A stretch of DNA of 64,000 nt from Rhyzopertha dominica. Its lineage: Eukaryota; Arthropoda; Insecta; Coleoptera; Bostrichidae. Below the pieces are notes generated by a model. That model saw only the letters and a program-made list of their open reading frames with translations, did no database searches and was not told the origin of the DNA. Positions within the stretch are counted from its first letter, which is position 1; each line of letters starts with the position of its first letter. The stretch lies in NCBI GenBank assembly GCA_025024175.1, contig QCXZ01000137.1:620001-684000 (forward strand), in the 5' to 3' direction. The position numbers and the translations under genes are program-made. Below are positions 22,006 through 35,161 of the stretch, piece by piece.

Positions 22006-24924
22006 TTAACCTCTTCTTTTGTTTAGTCCTGTAGTTGTATCCCGCATTTGGCCAACCTGCTTACTCGACTCAAACAATATCCTTTTCACACTTTGGAATG
22101 GCATTTCCACCATCAAAGTTAAAAATAGGGATACGAGAATTATAACCATGGTTTCAGGAATTTCCATCTAAAATAATGCATTTTAAAACGTCGTTCTCTA
22201 ATCGCGCCAAACTACCTACCAACATTCTAGGCTTATATTCCCCTACGCTCCTAGTAATACCAACGTTATAAAAGAATACTGGAAATTGTACCAAATATAC
22301 GGCGTATGATATTTTCGTGAACAGTTCAAAACCTCTCCACGATAAAAGACTACCAAACCAACCTCCATAACCGTTGTTGGTGGCATATATTGTCCAACCT
22401 ATTGCTATTCCCCATAAAATTGGGGAAATTGTACCGTACAAGGCGCCATCTGTTACGTCGTAAACGTAAGCCTTCCGTGCCATGTGAAATGGTCCTAGTA
22501 AAGCCACAAAACCTAATGAAACCGATACTGTCCAAAAACAACGCACGTAAAACTAAAAAAAGAGATAGGTTAAGAATAATTCTTTTAAATAACTGATGGT
22601 ATGTTACTTTGGATCGTAAAATATCATTATTTGAGGCTTTTAAAACATACGCCAAGTAAACACCCATTAAATAAACTGTAGCTCTATGGGTTGGGAGAAT
22701 ATATGATAAATTCGCCGTGTCAAACATTCTAGAAACACTGCAACGTTCAGAAATTATTTTTCGTAAATCTCAAAATCTGTTTATAATCTCACGTTATTCC
22801 AAAATGCACCATGTGACTCAAATTCGAAGCCCACGAAACCCAAAGCCTTAAAACAGTCGACAGAGCCGCCGCTGCGAACAAAACCCATGCTCCTATCTTC
22901 CTGTTCATCCATATCAAATAAACGAATAACGGAGCGCTTAGAAACAGTTGCATGTCGATTCCGACTTGATGTGTGTGGGTTAAACACTGGAATGTTACTT
23001 TTTAGTGACGTAATCGATATGTTGGCAACGACGAACCATGTTTTCGAAACCAAAATAGTTGTGGACGTACAGCAAATTCCTCCACATGTATTGCTTGCAT
23101 AGTGTAGCGTGGTGATCCACGACAATCGGCCATATTGGTCCCGAACCTAACGTTGGAAGGATGTACGTGCAGAATAGTATGACAGTCAGCAGCGTTGGTG
23201 TGATCCTTTAATGAAAGTGAGAGGTACATCGTCAGCTAGTTGAAATGTCCATCACTATATAAATCGCACGATGTTCATGTAAGTTATTGACTAACCAAAC
23301 CGCCCATCTCTACATGAGCGGTACGAAGTCTGCCACTGTCAGTTTAGCGGTGTTGCCAGATTGAGATTTTAACCTACTCACCTGAATATCCTCGTAATAA
23401 GTTTATCTCTAAAATTAATGCCTTTCTCTTTGAGCAAATCAGAAAACATGGCATTGGCTGTTAATAATCCACTAATAAATATGAAGGAATCCGTGTAGAT
23501 GATAGCTGTTCTTCCTATAACCGACCAGGGAAGGCCATAATGCTGTGAATAGAAATTAAATTCGACACATTCTTAAAGAATAAACAACAGGAAATTCACC
23601 TCGATCATTTGTGTCCTATTAACGTAAGGGTTATAAAACATAGCCATTGCTTTATGAGACATAATCAGTCCTAATGCACTTAATGCTCTTATACCATGTA
23701 CAGCTCCTATGTCTTTGTTGGCATTATCTTTGGTTGTAACTAATTTCTTCCAGTTGTCTTGCAAAGAAAATGCAAGCAGGCATCTCATCAATTTGCCTAA
23801 GGATATTTTTTATATACAAAAACGTCGAATCTTAAAGCTAATTCGTCTTACTATTACTTTGGTTGGAGTAAAGTGAATTCTTGTAAAGTGTTAGAACTGT
23901 AGATAGCGCTACGGTCGTAAAAAGTAAGAAGAAGAATATTCTGAAAGAGATCATTGTAGAATCGTCCAATTTTTTTAAATTATTTTTCTATTTCTTGAAG
24001 TTTACCTCCTTACCTGGCTATGTAATGTCCAGTTGTAAAATCATCACGTTTTTCTGAATTTTGACACATACTTGCAGGTATTGAAGCATTTACTCCCAAT
24101 ATATCTTCCAAATGGACCTTCAAGTCATCGTTACTGCATTGTTTTGGTAAACAAAAACCCCACCTGATCATTGTAAATCCTGGTACACGATGTTTGGGCT
24201 AAAATTAAATGTTAGTTTCGACCTGGTCGATAGCATATTAAAAATTCCCGCGAAAACGTAACGTTGCTAACCGACAGAACCCACGTTCCCAACTTACATC
24301 ACTGAATTCCTCCTTAATATTAAAATGGGAATGTACCAAGCTTTTAAACTTTAAAAATGGCTGATTCCAACGAGGTCTGGGATCTATTTCTGCTAAGCAA
24401 TACTGTGAACCATCCAAACTAAGACACTCATCGAAGTCGCCGTACTGATTCACATTGCCACTTAAAATTCCAGAAGGAATCTTAGCGGAAGCATCAAACA
24501 CTAGGAAAGAATCAAGATTATTTTGCTAACAGCATTAGATTCCAGAATTACTTTTTGTGGCGTAGAAGTCGTGGTTTTTCAACGCTCGAAGCAATTTCGC
24601 ATTCTGAAGTTGGCACTCCGTACTAACACGTGTCGAATTTAACACTAAAACTTTTGGGAATCCCCTGTAGAATTCGAAAATAGCAGGAGTTGCGTCTAGT
24701 TTCTCTTTGGCTTCATTTAAGACAACCGAAAGTGGTTTAGCTGTTAATGTTAATTGATCTTGAATAAATATGATGTAACCGCTAGTATCTTACTTACTTA
24801 TCGAGCATTCTTTGGTGTTTTCTACATGATGAAACGGCGAAAAGTTTGAATATGCCCCCGTATATGTAGCACAACAATATTTTACCAAAATTACGCCAAA
24901 AGTCAATATCAACACGAGCCGCAT
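22006..24924 (-). CDS. NRF-6-like multipass acyltransferase (nose resistant to fluoxetine family)
   Basis: Predicted membrane O-acyltransferase of the acyltransferase-3 family with an extracellular NRF domain. In C. elegans, members affect uptake of lipids and drugs; the insect substrate is unknown. Twelve exons, read downwards: 24924-24798, 24758-24552, 24500-24298, 24198-24014, 23940-23858, 23796-23600, 23542-23382, 23205-23037, 22986-22793, 22737-22608, 22552-22220, 22167-22006, about 716 residues in one frame. Residues 1-20 (MRLVLILTFGVILVKYCCAT) form a signal peptide. The NRF domain has paired Cys and the DASAKIPSGILSGN and FDECLSL motifs. A membrane segment (exon 23940) precedes the acyltransferase domain, which starts at DIGAVHGIRALSALGLIMSH with the expected His. 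Many hydrophobic helices follow. It is divergent from Integrator subunit 10 and convergent with the kinase gene. The donor at 23036 (gttcgt) is weak. Confidence 0.9.
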
Positions 24925-25856
24925 GTTAAACGCTAGTTGCAAGCGATTGTACTAAAACCCGTTCACCTAGTTTTGTAACTTTATAAAGTTTGTAATTTCA
25001 TAAGATCATTAGAATGCGTGCGGTGTAATAACATGCAATTAGCAAACGCAATTTTTGACTGTGTCTTCTGCTTAAATGATTTCATCACTACAATGATTGT
25101 TTGTATTTGATCAACACACACACCTGCGTTTTGTATTATTCTTTCCGTGGCATTGAAAAATACAAATAGAATCGGCACGCTAGTGAAAGTGCGCAGTGTG
25201 GGTATTAGGTAAAGGTCAAGTTTTTATCTCTTATGCAATAATTATATGGTAGACTTTCGATTAACTACGATTAATAACATTTATAAACTGAAAGTACATC
25301 ATAGTGATGGCAAATTATTGTAGGAAAATGTGTTGTTGCTGTTTTTACTATTAAAACCTTCCGCGTGTTTCGAATTACCGCCTGTTTTTTTTAGTAAATT
25401 TCGCGCTATTGCAAACAAGGCTGATGCCGCAATCACTCCAAATCAAAAGTCACTAAATTAATTATGTTAACGCAATAACGTTCATCAGTGCGTAGCATAT
25501 GAGAGAAAAACTTTATATTTGAAACATTATTTGTTGAATTTGATGGCATTGCAACCTATAATTCCATAAAATCCATAATTATTATCCATTAGGGATTAGT
25601 TCCACAACTTCTGTTGGCAATGCAACATTCAACTGGTGGTGGCTACATTCACATTGGTACTTTCAGTTGTCAAAACTTCAGAGTGTAAACAAAGTGGTTA
25701 GGTTAAAAATGAGTGATTTATAATTGATTTTTTGATTAGTGAAGTATCAAATTTCAATACATATGGTTTATTAAAGCTACATGTTAACACATATTCAGAT
25801 TTAACCGACTAAACTTGACATAAAGTCGTTTCATTAACTGGTACTAACCTCAAAAC
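24925..25856. other. Divergent promoter region between NRF-6-like gene and INTS10
   Basis: About 930 AT-rich bases between two divergent start codons. No coding frame or clear core promoter motif is recognised, so it probably holds both 5' UTRs and promoters. Confidence 0.5.
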
Positions 25857-28658
25857 ATGGAAGCCATGGACACATCTCAAACGCTTTCAGACGAAGATTA
25901 TGTTATACAACGGGCTAAACAAGCTTTGGAAACGGATCCTCTACAAGCCAAAGCGTGGATGTTGACAGCAAAGACGTTGTATCCGAATAATTTTGGTGTA
26001 CAGGTAAGGTTAACCTCTACATGTATCGGTGACACCTTTCATAGTAGGAATTTTTTAGTTTGAGGCTTATCAGATTGAGAAAAACGCGGGACATGTAAAA
26101 GAAGCGGCTAAATGTTTTAGTGACCTGTGAGTATGTCAGTTTTGAATTGAAATTGGAGATTGATAGGTGTGTCTTTCAGGATCGTGAAGTTTCAACAACA
26201 GCCCGACCTTTGGAAGGAGATTGAAAATGTCACAACTGCGTTACGTGCTGAGCATGACACTAACGATACGGAAAAACAGTTCTTGTGTGAGATGTTCAGG
26301 CATATTTCATTGGGTATGTGACGTTTTTGGAGGGTAATGAATTTAAAATGTGAATTTTAGAGGTGCAGCATAAATTGTTGTTGTTCACTGCCGATCACTG
26401 TGAGGACACTATGGAGCATTGTCGGCTGCTTTTGTTATTGTTGCAGAGGTTTCCAACGGCAATTAGTAGCTATGGGGTGAGTTAAATCAACTTTTTTGTT
26501 TATAAAAGTGTACATGATGAGTGTTTTTCAGCCTCGTTTGGTCGACACTCTCTTGAGTGCGGAGAAACACAGCCACGCAAGCAACCAACCGATAAATCCT
26601 TATCGCAGGTTGCTTGTTTGTGACTTGTTGCCTCTACTGGCTACGGACACAGTAAACGTTGATCTAAATTCGAAGCTTCTGTTCAAACTGCTGCATAAAT
26701 CGATCGAATTCTATCTGTGCTGCTTGGGAATGCTGCCTTTCAATGCTCAAACGACTGTACAGGAATCCGATTTGAAAATTGACGAGCCATGGAATAGGCT
26801 TTTTGGTGTTTTGGAGCTCGTGGGCAAGCATTTGGGATGGGAGGGGTATATGACTCACTACGGGAAAAACTGGTGAGTTTTTGTTTTAAAATAAAGTAGT
26901 ACATGTACTAATACAGTAGTCTAGCAAGACAGAGAACAAAAATATTGACCTCTTGAAAGAAGAAGTGATTTTCTTTATATAAAACTTCTTGAAGTGCTGT
27001 ATTCAGCTTTTTTTAATATCACCATTTCAGGACCAAAGATAGTTACTGGCAGAAAATCATCTCGTTCTACCAATCTTTCGTGAACCCTGAAGAACACAGC
27101 ACCATAAAACAGCTTCTGTATTGCTGCAGCATCTTTTTCTTGCTCTGTTTGTACGATTACAATTTGAGTTTGACCCCAGAATCAAGTCCTGGACAAGTGC
27201 AAACGACTTACCTGCTTGTAGAAGCTTTCATAGGCAAGTGGAACAACATTTTTGATTTTTAAGCAGTACCACCTATTTCTTGACTATTTACAGATCATAC
27301 TTTGCCAAATCCGAACCCGGATTCTAAGTCAAAAAGGAGGAAAGGAGATGGTGATTTTTTGATTCCGTATGTGACCGTGGAGAAACCCGAATTGAAAAAC
27401 ATTACGGCCAATTTTTTGATGGCCGTGAACTGCTGGGATTTGCTCAATTCATCGGAAACCCTGCAACGGGGTTAGTGATCCTGATTTTGTGGGGTCACTG
27501 ACAAAATTTATGTATTTGTTTTGCAGAATTTGTTAAGTTGAATGGGTATTTGAAACTCGATGCTCTCTTATCCAAGTTTTTGGTCGATTACACCTTATAT
27601 AAGGGAAGGTTTGACGATTCTTTACTTAGGGCACAGCAGGATGACGCTTTTCAAGTTCTTTCAAAGAATGTTAGAGTGGCGGGAATTTTATACACTAAGA
27701 AGAACTTTACGGTGAGTTTAAAACTAGTTTCAGACTGCCTGTAGTGCTTTTATGGATATTTTTGCTATTTCTTTCAATTTTGAGGTGATGATTTCTCTAT
27801 TTTTGTGTCGTTTCTTTTCAGTCTTGTTTCGAACACATTTTGAAGGTGCTGCCACTGTTGCCGTCGAACAATCACGGCTCCTTGAGTAATATGTTGATTG
27901 TTGGGGGCAATCAGCGACACCTCCATTATTTGCCCGTAACGCGACAGGCCATACTTCAATACTGCACCAAGTTGCTGCTAAGGTGCATAAAGGTGAGTTA
28001 TTGTTTTATTATAAATAGAGAATGGGCATTCATTTAAAACTTGTGTAATAAAAAAAAAACAACTGGAAGGTTTTTAAATTGTTCTTTTTTAATTTTTTTT
28101 GGGAAGTATTTAAAAATCAAATCTCAGCTTGTCAAAAGCTAAAACAGATGCTACCAGACTGTTCCTTTAACCCTCAGGAGAACATGGTGAAACATCTCGG
28201 AACGTACAACGAGCTGGCCATCGGCAACTTGCTGGTCTTGTGTCAGCTCGATTGGCCACAAGAAATGGACGTAATTCCACCGCTGATGGAACAGATACAG
28301 CAGAGGAGCTCCTTCCATTACTACTGCTTTCAGAATTACATAATCAACGTAGATATCCTGGAAGAGATCACTTATTTGTGGGCTGGTCACGGTGGACAGA
28401 TTACTTTGGACATAATTCCGCATCTTGGGTAAGAAGAACGAATGAAGTTTTGTACATTCTGGTGTTGGTTTTTGTAACTTTGACTATTTCATCACCAGGC
28501 AACGACGCATAGGCACTAGAGGCTCTGACAAGGGAGTTAAAGAAGAAATCAAGCAGGCCATACGCAGGCAGGTTGCTAGGAGCAACGAACCACTTGACGA
28601 TCTCACTATCAAGTTCCTGACTCAAGAGAAGGCGAATATTTTACAAACTCTCATGTAA
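25857..28658 (+). CDS. IntS10: Integrator complex subunit 10
   Basis: Subunit of the Integrator complex, a nuclear assembly that binds RNA polymerase II, cleaves snRNA 3' ends and attenuates transcription. Eleven exons: 25857-26003, 26059-26126, 26180-26313, 26361-26476, 26532-26872, 27031-27233, 27294-27470, 27527-27711, 27822-27992, 28139-28428, 28499-28658, giving about 663 residues. Conserved pieces are the N-terminal AKAWMLTAKTLYP, the LLLLLQRFP stretch, DPLxx-like helices, a Lys/Arg-rich segment (KSKRRKGDGD) and the C-terminal KGVKEEIKQAIRRQV ending in QTLM. It is built of helical repeats without catalytic motifs, as in the family (human protein about 710 residues). The intron after 27233 has a GC donor. 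The acceptor of exon 28139 is uncertain; 28148 would also keep the frame. Confidence 0.9.
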
Positions 28659-29501
28659 AATGTGTGTATAGAATAGAATAATTGAATGCAAGAGTTTTAT
28701 TTCTTTTTTTCCATCCGCAGGTGCTTCAAGTCCCAACCTAAATGATAAAACAAGCATTTCAAATGTAAGTATAAACTAATTTGTAGTTATTTGTTGAAAT
28801 AAGTGTGGATTCGTTTTGTTATTCACCCTAAAAACACGTTTCCGTGACTTTAACCACTGCGCTGACGTAGGCACCCAAATTGGGGGGACGTTCAAATACT
28901 GCTGCCGATAAACCAAAAGAAACGCAGTTAGGAGTTACTTTTTTCAGTTTTTCTATGGTCACAGGAACAAACTATTTTTGCCCTTTAGTATCCATATGAA
29001 GCGGAATGACATATTGTCCTAACCACAAACTGGAAAGTCTATTAACGTCACATGCCGGAGAAAATGGCGCCATTCAAACATTGTTCAAACTCAAATTCTA
29101 AGCAGTAGATACCAATCCACGTCACGTAAATATAACATTAAAATCTAAATAAATGTTAAGATTTAACATTGCTTTTTACGTACACGTTCGTGTAATTCCT
29201 CGACAACTAAATTATTAAACTAATAAAAGTTTTTTTGTGCAAGTAACACCTGCGGATGGATATACATCATAACAGCAGCGCTTTTGCAATAACACGCGTA
29301 TTGTCTCTTGTAACTCTTATCAGTCGTCTTTCGCAGACAGCAATCCAAACAGTCGCGGTGTGAATCAAAAACGACCGACAAAAAACAAGACAGTAGAGGT
29401 GGAAAACAACGGAAAACGCGTGAATTTGTTTCAGAAGCGGAACACGTGCCGAAGAAAGTTCCTGCGGGGTGTCGTGGCGCGTGTGAAAAACCAAAGCCAA
29501 G
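28659..29501. other. INTS10 3' flank and otu-like 5' region
   Basis: No gene is recognised. An in-frame TGA lies 15 bases upstream of the otu-like ATG at 29502, supporting that start. Open frames at 29267-29614 on both strands are shadows or 5' UTR. Confidence 0.5.
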
Positions 29502-32500
29502 ATGCCCAACGCTCTGATAAAATTTCGCAGGGGGAAAAACGAGATCGACTCGTGGTTAGATTCGATGGGTTATTACCGGAAAAACATCGCCTACGACGAA
29601 ACGTGCCTGTTTAGGGCTGCTGCAGAACAGGTAAAATGGAGATGGTAGAGGCGCGAACTTTTCACGTTTGTTTTTCAGCTGTTTTACACGCAGGTTTTTC
29701 ACGAGAGAGTGCGAAAAGAATGCGTCGACTACGCCAGGCAGAACTTTTCCGAATTTGCCCATCTTTTTACGAACAAGAAGGAGTTTGAGCAGCATCTCGA
29801 GGACTTGTCGAAACACATGGTTGTTTGCGGGGACAGGGAGATCAGCATGATTAGTCAGACATATGGGTATGATGAAAAGTGTTGTTTTTGCATTGTCGTG
29901 ATTGAGTATTGCAGGAGATCCATTGTGATCTTCAATGGTGCGACTTTTAATTTCGAACACCGGTTCGGTAAGAGTTTCGCGGATGTTTTACGATTCTGCC
30001 TGGTCGGAAAGGATCATTACGACGTGGTGCATACCAAAGAACACATAATCACAGCTGGCTTCTGTCAATGTAAGACTTTCCATTGTTGTTTGTCCGTCTG
30101 TTTTCAAAGTTCTTTTTTTTGCTCTAGCTATCGTGTATGGCATTGTCTATGAGAGGGTTTTAAATGTCAAGAATGTTTCCGAAATCGTACACCAGATGCT
30201 ATATGAGAAACCCCCGGCTTCCCCCAATAGCTATCTCTGCGAACTTGACGAGTGTACAAACGAGGACGTTCTCGACGTTCCAGCGAACGTCGTCGCCAAA
30301 ACTGAATGTCCCTTTCCGTTCTACAGACAGCCTTTGAGCTCCGCTCCTTTCCCATACAAGATTGCGAAGGCGCTGGATCCGAATATCTACAGGAATATTG
30401 AGTACGACACTTGGGTTGAGGTCCGAAGGGGTAAGCTAATTTGATTTTTTTCTTAACTTTTGAACCAAGCTGTAAATGGCCTTTTTTAAAACTTATATTG
30501 GAGAGCTTGGTTGATTTAGAAACTTTTTCATCTCCCATTTTTCTTGTATCAACAATAGTTTTTGAGAAAAAACTTCCCATATCAACAGGTGGTTCCCAGT
30601 GTGTTATTTTTTTTACTAGGGATATATTTATTTTATTGGGAAAATATAAGATACTAAATAGTTTCTATGAAATTTGATCTGTCAGTAAAATGTACTATAC
30701 AGGGTTGTTCAAAAGATTTATAGAAAAATATGCCCTCTCTCAAACTACCTTTCTAAAATTTGCTCTTAAAACGTTTAAATCTCCTTGTATAACTGCAGTA
30801 GTTTTTGAGGAATAAATACAGAATATGCTATAATCAACAGGTGGTTCTTAATAAATGTCATAATTTTTTGTTTTTGAAAGCTTTCTTAGAGATCTACCAG
30901 TTTATTTTTTAAACATAACTTGTGTTTGGTGCACAACACAATTTTTTGCTGCCATATATTGGTTTTATTTAGCCTAGGTTTGTATCTTCTTGTGATTGGC
31001 AGTATACAGGGAAAGATCAAAAGTTTTAAGCATAACAATTTTAACTTTCGCTCAAAAAATACAAGCCTTTTCAATAAAATTTAGTATGCGTGATATTTAT
31101 ATTTTAGTCTTCAGTTAAAACTGCAATTTTCAGAAATGAGAATTGGCGAGTGGTATTACGGAGACAACAATTTGGTGTCGGGTGCCAGTTGCAATTTACA
31201 CACTGAAGATGGCGTCCTAAAATGCTATATCCAGGAAATACACAAGGGAGAAGGCAAATGCCTAGTTTTTATTACCTCGACGGCAGAAAAACGTTTAGTA
31301 GACTATGACGCTCTGTCTCCTGAAGATGACGCAAAACCTTGGCCTCTCCCTTACAGGTAACACCAAAAAAAAGTGAAGCTTCACGGGAGTTAAATTATTT
31401 TATTAACCCAGGTTCTCGAAGAACCTCGTCGTGACCACCCCTCCCCATCTCCTCNTGGACAAGAAGAGTTTCCGCAGGCGCCGTGAAAAACGCGACGTTA
31501 AGAGCGAGGACGACAGGGCTCAGCCCGAGAACGACGTGACTGCATTCGAGGGCTGTCCATTGGTACCGTGTGCAAAATCGTGTTGAGTTTGCAGTTCAGT
31601 TTCTGAGTTTTTGTTTCAGCAGATCCAAGTGGAAGCCGAGAATGGACAGGAAGAGGCATCCAAAGCCACTTTGACAAGCACACAACCTGAAGAGTGGGAT
31701 GGACAGTGGCCGAAAGCTCCTCAAGTATCTGCACAACAGGTGGTTTGGTCACAGGGCCCCGTGACTCCCACAGTTTACGGAGCACAGGAGGCGATAACTT
31801 ATGGTGAGTTTTAACTTTTTATTTAGTTGAGAAGGTTAAAAAGTTTGTCTTGGGGATAAACAGTTCAAGGAATATTTAACATCGATTTCTAGTTGTTTCT
31901 TTTACAAATATGTCATCAGAATGGAAGTCGATTTTTTGGAAAGTAATCCAGTTATTAAGAACAGCATTTTACTGAACATTAAATTGGGCTTTTGCAATAT
32001 TTTCGAATGGCAGTTCGTTTATAAACAAATTAGAAATGATAGAATGTGAAATTTCAATATTCTTAGATTTTGTTTGATTTCTCAAAAATTAACCCGGAAA
32101 CTTCAAAACTGTTTTCAGTATTTGTCAGAGCAAAAAATTGTGCACCTTTCAGTACATAAAATTTCCTCTGGAGATTTATCTTGATTTAAAGAATTGTTAC
32201 ACTGAAATTTTTATGTTTTTTTTAAACTACCTCGGCAATTTAAAACAACAATTTTTTTAAAACATTTCAGATGTTAACGCAACCTCATCATCATACATCT
32301 ACACTTACCCAACGACCCAGATGCCCACGACGCCCTCCAACTCCCCGACTTACGTCTGGCCAACATCCGACTACATCATGTCACCGCCCGTCGTCCAGCA
32401 GATGGCGTCGCCCGTCATCTACATGGAAACTTCCCCCACTCACCACGCCTCGTCCCACCATCTGCCCCCCTTGACAATACCGCCCCCCAACATGCCCTCA

Positions 32501-32730
32501 TTGCAGATGCCCCCCACGCCGCAGAGCCCCCAGTATCCCATGTACACGATTCCGCCCCCCACTCCCGTCTACTTCAGCACTCCGGAAGTCCAGCAAGTTC
32601 CTTTGTTTTCGCCTACGGTGGACAGCGCCCAATACTTGAGCCCGAATTACGGTATGGGGTCCCAGACTTGGTACCCCCTGGCGTCGACCCACAAGGATTC
32701 GTGTTTCCGTACTATTACGGAACAAAGTAA
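29502..32730 (+). CDS. otu: OTU-domain and Tudor-domain protein (ovarian tumor/OTUD4-like), with a probable 1-base assembly frameshift
   Basis: Predicted ubiquitin-specific cysteine protease of the OTU family with an RNA-related Tudor domain; fly otu acts in oogenesis. Exons: 29502-29630, 29679-29866, 29915-30069, 30128-30430, 31134-31356, 31412-31562, 31620-31803, 32271-32730. The OTU catalytic motif is [12 protein letters not shown] (Asp about residue 34, Cys 37) and the His lies in GKDHYDVVH, so the catalytic residues are present. The Tudor part is in exon 31134 (WYYGDNN to LVDYDAL). A basic segment (FRRRREKRD) and a Pro/Met/Tyr-rich low-complexity tail follow. Near 32674-32678 a run of five C breaks the frame. 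In the raw sequence translation runs on to 32761; one more C would give a tail ending [10 protein letters not shown] and a stop at 32728-32730, about 597 residues. Confidence 0.88.
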
Positions 32731-33281
32731 TTTCGTTTCTTTTTGCTGTTCGTTGCGATAGATGGAGCTTATTGCGTATAAGTGAAAGTTGAGTTTTGTT
32801 TTTAGGAGAATTTTAGTTTCTTTTTGGTCCACTATCGCACACTTGTTTGTGTTATTTGTTCTCTTTTTGTAACAGGGGAGGTTTTTGATACCAAATGATC
32901 TGTAAACTTTAAGTTCTAGTCCCTGTATTGTGTTCTCAAAGTTCCTGATGAAGGTTTTGTTATTAATATATTTTTGCAGCATTGTTTGTTTTCTTATTTT
33001 TTAAAAACATATCAATAATCTTTGTAGAATATCATAATGTAAACAATAAATACAGCGAAGCAAAAAAAAGCACTAAACATAAGGCTATAATAAATTCTTC
33101 TACTTTGAAATTTTATGATAAATCTTGAAATTGTAATTCAACAAATTAGAATGAAAAAAGTCCAAAATGTAGTAAAACAACCCTTAGTTGTTACTTGTTT
33201 ATTTATATCAAATGCCAAACATCGACAAAAAAAATTAATAAGCGAAAATTAAGTTAAATGCTACAAGCGAAAAAATACTTG
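32731..33281. other. Tail-to-tail region between otu-like gene and CCT8
   Basis: Contains the otu-like 3' UTR with AATAAA near 33046 (plus strand) and, for CCT8, TTTATT near 33199-33204 (AATAAA on the minus strand). The two 3' ends therefore appear to overlap. No coding frame is recognised. Confidence 0.5.
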
Positions 33282-35161
33282 TTACGATTCATCATCGCTT
33301 CCACCTCCCTGCCTGGGCTTTGGTCCTCCCGCCCTCTTGGCCATGATGATCTGATCGACGCGAAGAATCGTAGCAGCAGCGCCGACGGCGTACTTCAAAC
33401 CCCACGACTTGCAGACGTACAGATCCAGGATGTTCTTCTGCAGGGCATCGCACAAAGCACCCTCGGACTCTATGTCGATGCCGAAGTTCTTCTTTGCGGG
33501 ATCCTGATGGGCTTCCAGCAATTTCTCCAGAACGACAGTGGCTCGCATGCCGCTGTTGTCCGCCAAAGTCTTGGCAAAGCTTTCGAGGGCCGTGGCGAAC
33601 TTGCGAACCGCGTACTGTTCCAGACCAGGTAAAGTGTCGGCGTAACGTGCCAGACGGATGGCCAGCTCGACTTCGGTGGCCCCAGCGCCCGGTAAGAACC
33701 TACCGTCGCGTGTGATGCACTAAAAGAGGGAAGAAAATAACAGTGCAAAGGTTTTTAAAGGTCCAAAGGAATGTAAAAAGATGTGCTTTGCCCCTAACCA
33801 TTCATTTAATTTACATTCTGGATATGTTGATGTTATTTTCTTACCTTGAACGTGTTTACACCATCATCGACAGCCCTCTCGATGTCGTCCATGTAATTGT
33901 CCGTTGCACCTCTCACTACGACGGTTGCTATGCGAGATTCTGTCCCTTCGAGCCTAAACACTACAAGGGGCGTGTCTCCCAGCTCTTCTACGGTAACAAG
34001 GTCGCAATAACCCAATTCTTCCGGAGTGGGAGGCGTCAAACGTGGTAGAACAGTTCCATTCACCTAATAAATCGAACTATTAAATATCGGTATGCATTTT
34101 CATGTTAGAACTCACCGTTTTGCTTAAGCGTCGCAGATCGAACTTCGAATTTAGTCTGACGGCCATCATCCCGTACTTATTGACATAATGTAGCGCCATG
34201 TCACCGAATTTAGCACCGGCAACGACGACTTTAGCTCCGGTGTCGGCGATTGCTTTAATTTGCATTTCAAGTAAATTTTCTTCGCCTCGACTGAAATTCA
34301 TCAATTCATCAGCTGTTTTAATTAAAACAGTACCTTTCGTCTCTGTCTGCATGATATCAATGGCGCAGCCGTACAAAGCTACTTTCGCCTTCTCAACTTT
34401 CGTAATGTCACCTTCTACTTGTCGTTTGAACACCATTCCATAAACCACATCAGAATTATGCAATCCCGACCCCAAAACTTTACAAACGCGAACGTTATCC
34501 ACGTTGAAAGTCGTCTGTTCCGGCAGGATAGAAACGCATGCCTTCGCAACCAATCCAGCCAAAAAATCTTCGTTCCCGTACTGTTTCGACTGGATAGAAG
34601 TACGAATTCCCTTCGTCACTTCGGCCATATTCCTATAATTTTTGATTTCGTAGCAAATCAAGCTCGGAAGGATTTCGAGACACTTGTCCAGTGCTTTCTC
34701 ATAACCATCGGCGATGTCACCAGGTGTGACACCCAAACGCAACAACTCCTCTGCTGACTCCAACAGGGCACCCGCCAGAATTATGACAAAGTTGGTGCCA
34801 TCTCCAACCTCAGAATCCTGCATCTGGCTGGCTAAAATCATGAGCTTAGCCGCTGGGTGTTCGATATCCAGTTCACGAATGATGGTGGCTGCGTCGCTGG
34901 TAACAAACTGCTTTTCCAAATGATTTATGACCATCTTGTTCATGCCGTTGGGGCCATACGCGGAACGAACGGACTGTGCAAATTCCTTGCACGCGTTTAT
35001 ATTCCTAAATACGGCTTCTTCCAACCCAGAAAAGTACTGAAACAACGCACGTGAGGTAACCACATGTTCTGTAAATTAGTAATAACGTTTGGATTACTTA
35101 CCCTAGCACCTTCCTTGAGCATTTGGGCGAAGCCCGGCGCCTTGGGGACGTGAAGAGCCAT
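33282..35161 (-). CDS. CCT8: Chaperonin T-complex protein 1 subunit theta
   Basis: One of eight paralogous subunits of the cytosolic TRiC/CCT double-ring chaperonin that folds actin, tubulin and other proteins with ATP. Four exons, read downwards: 35161-35102, 35036-34116, 34063-33845, 33719-33282; 545 residues, matching the family length. It starts MALHVPKAPGFAQMLKEG. ATP-binding motifs are intact: YGPNGMNKM near the start, VTSDAATIIREL and GDGTNF in the N-terminal equatorial part, and the C-terminal equatorial part ending VDQIIMAKRAGGPKPRQGG. The gap of one intron separates an exon coding only the first 20 residues. Very high similarity to the vertebrate theta subunit makes this one of the safest calls in the window. 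An in-frame Met at 35063 is intron read-through, not the start. Confidence 0.97.

Noticed and set aside
30690..31030. MITE in the otu-like intron, from tatacagggttg at 30698 and tatacaggg near 31003
   Set aside because: The two words are in the same orientation and not inverted, and no target duplication is clear.
35037..35063. CCT8 start at an internal Met (MVTSRALFQ)
   Set aside because: These residues are read from the intron; splicing from the 20-residue first exon restores the family sequence exactly.
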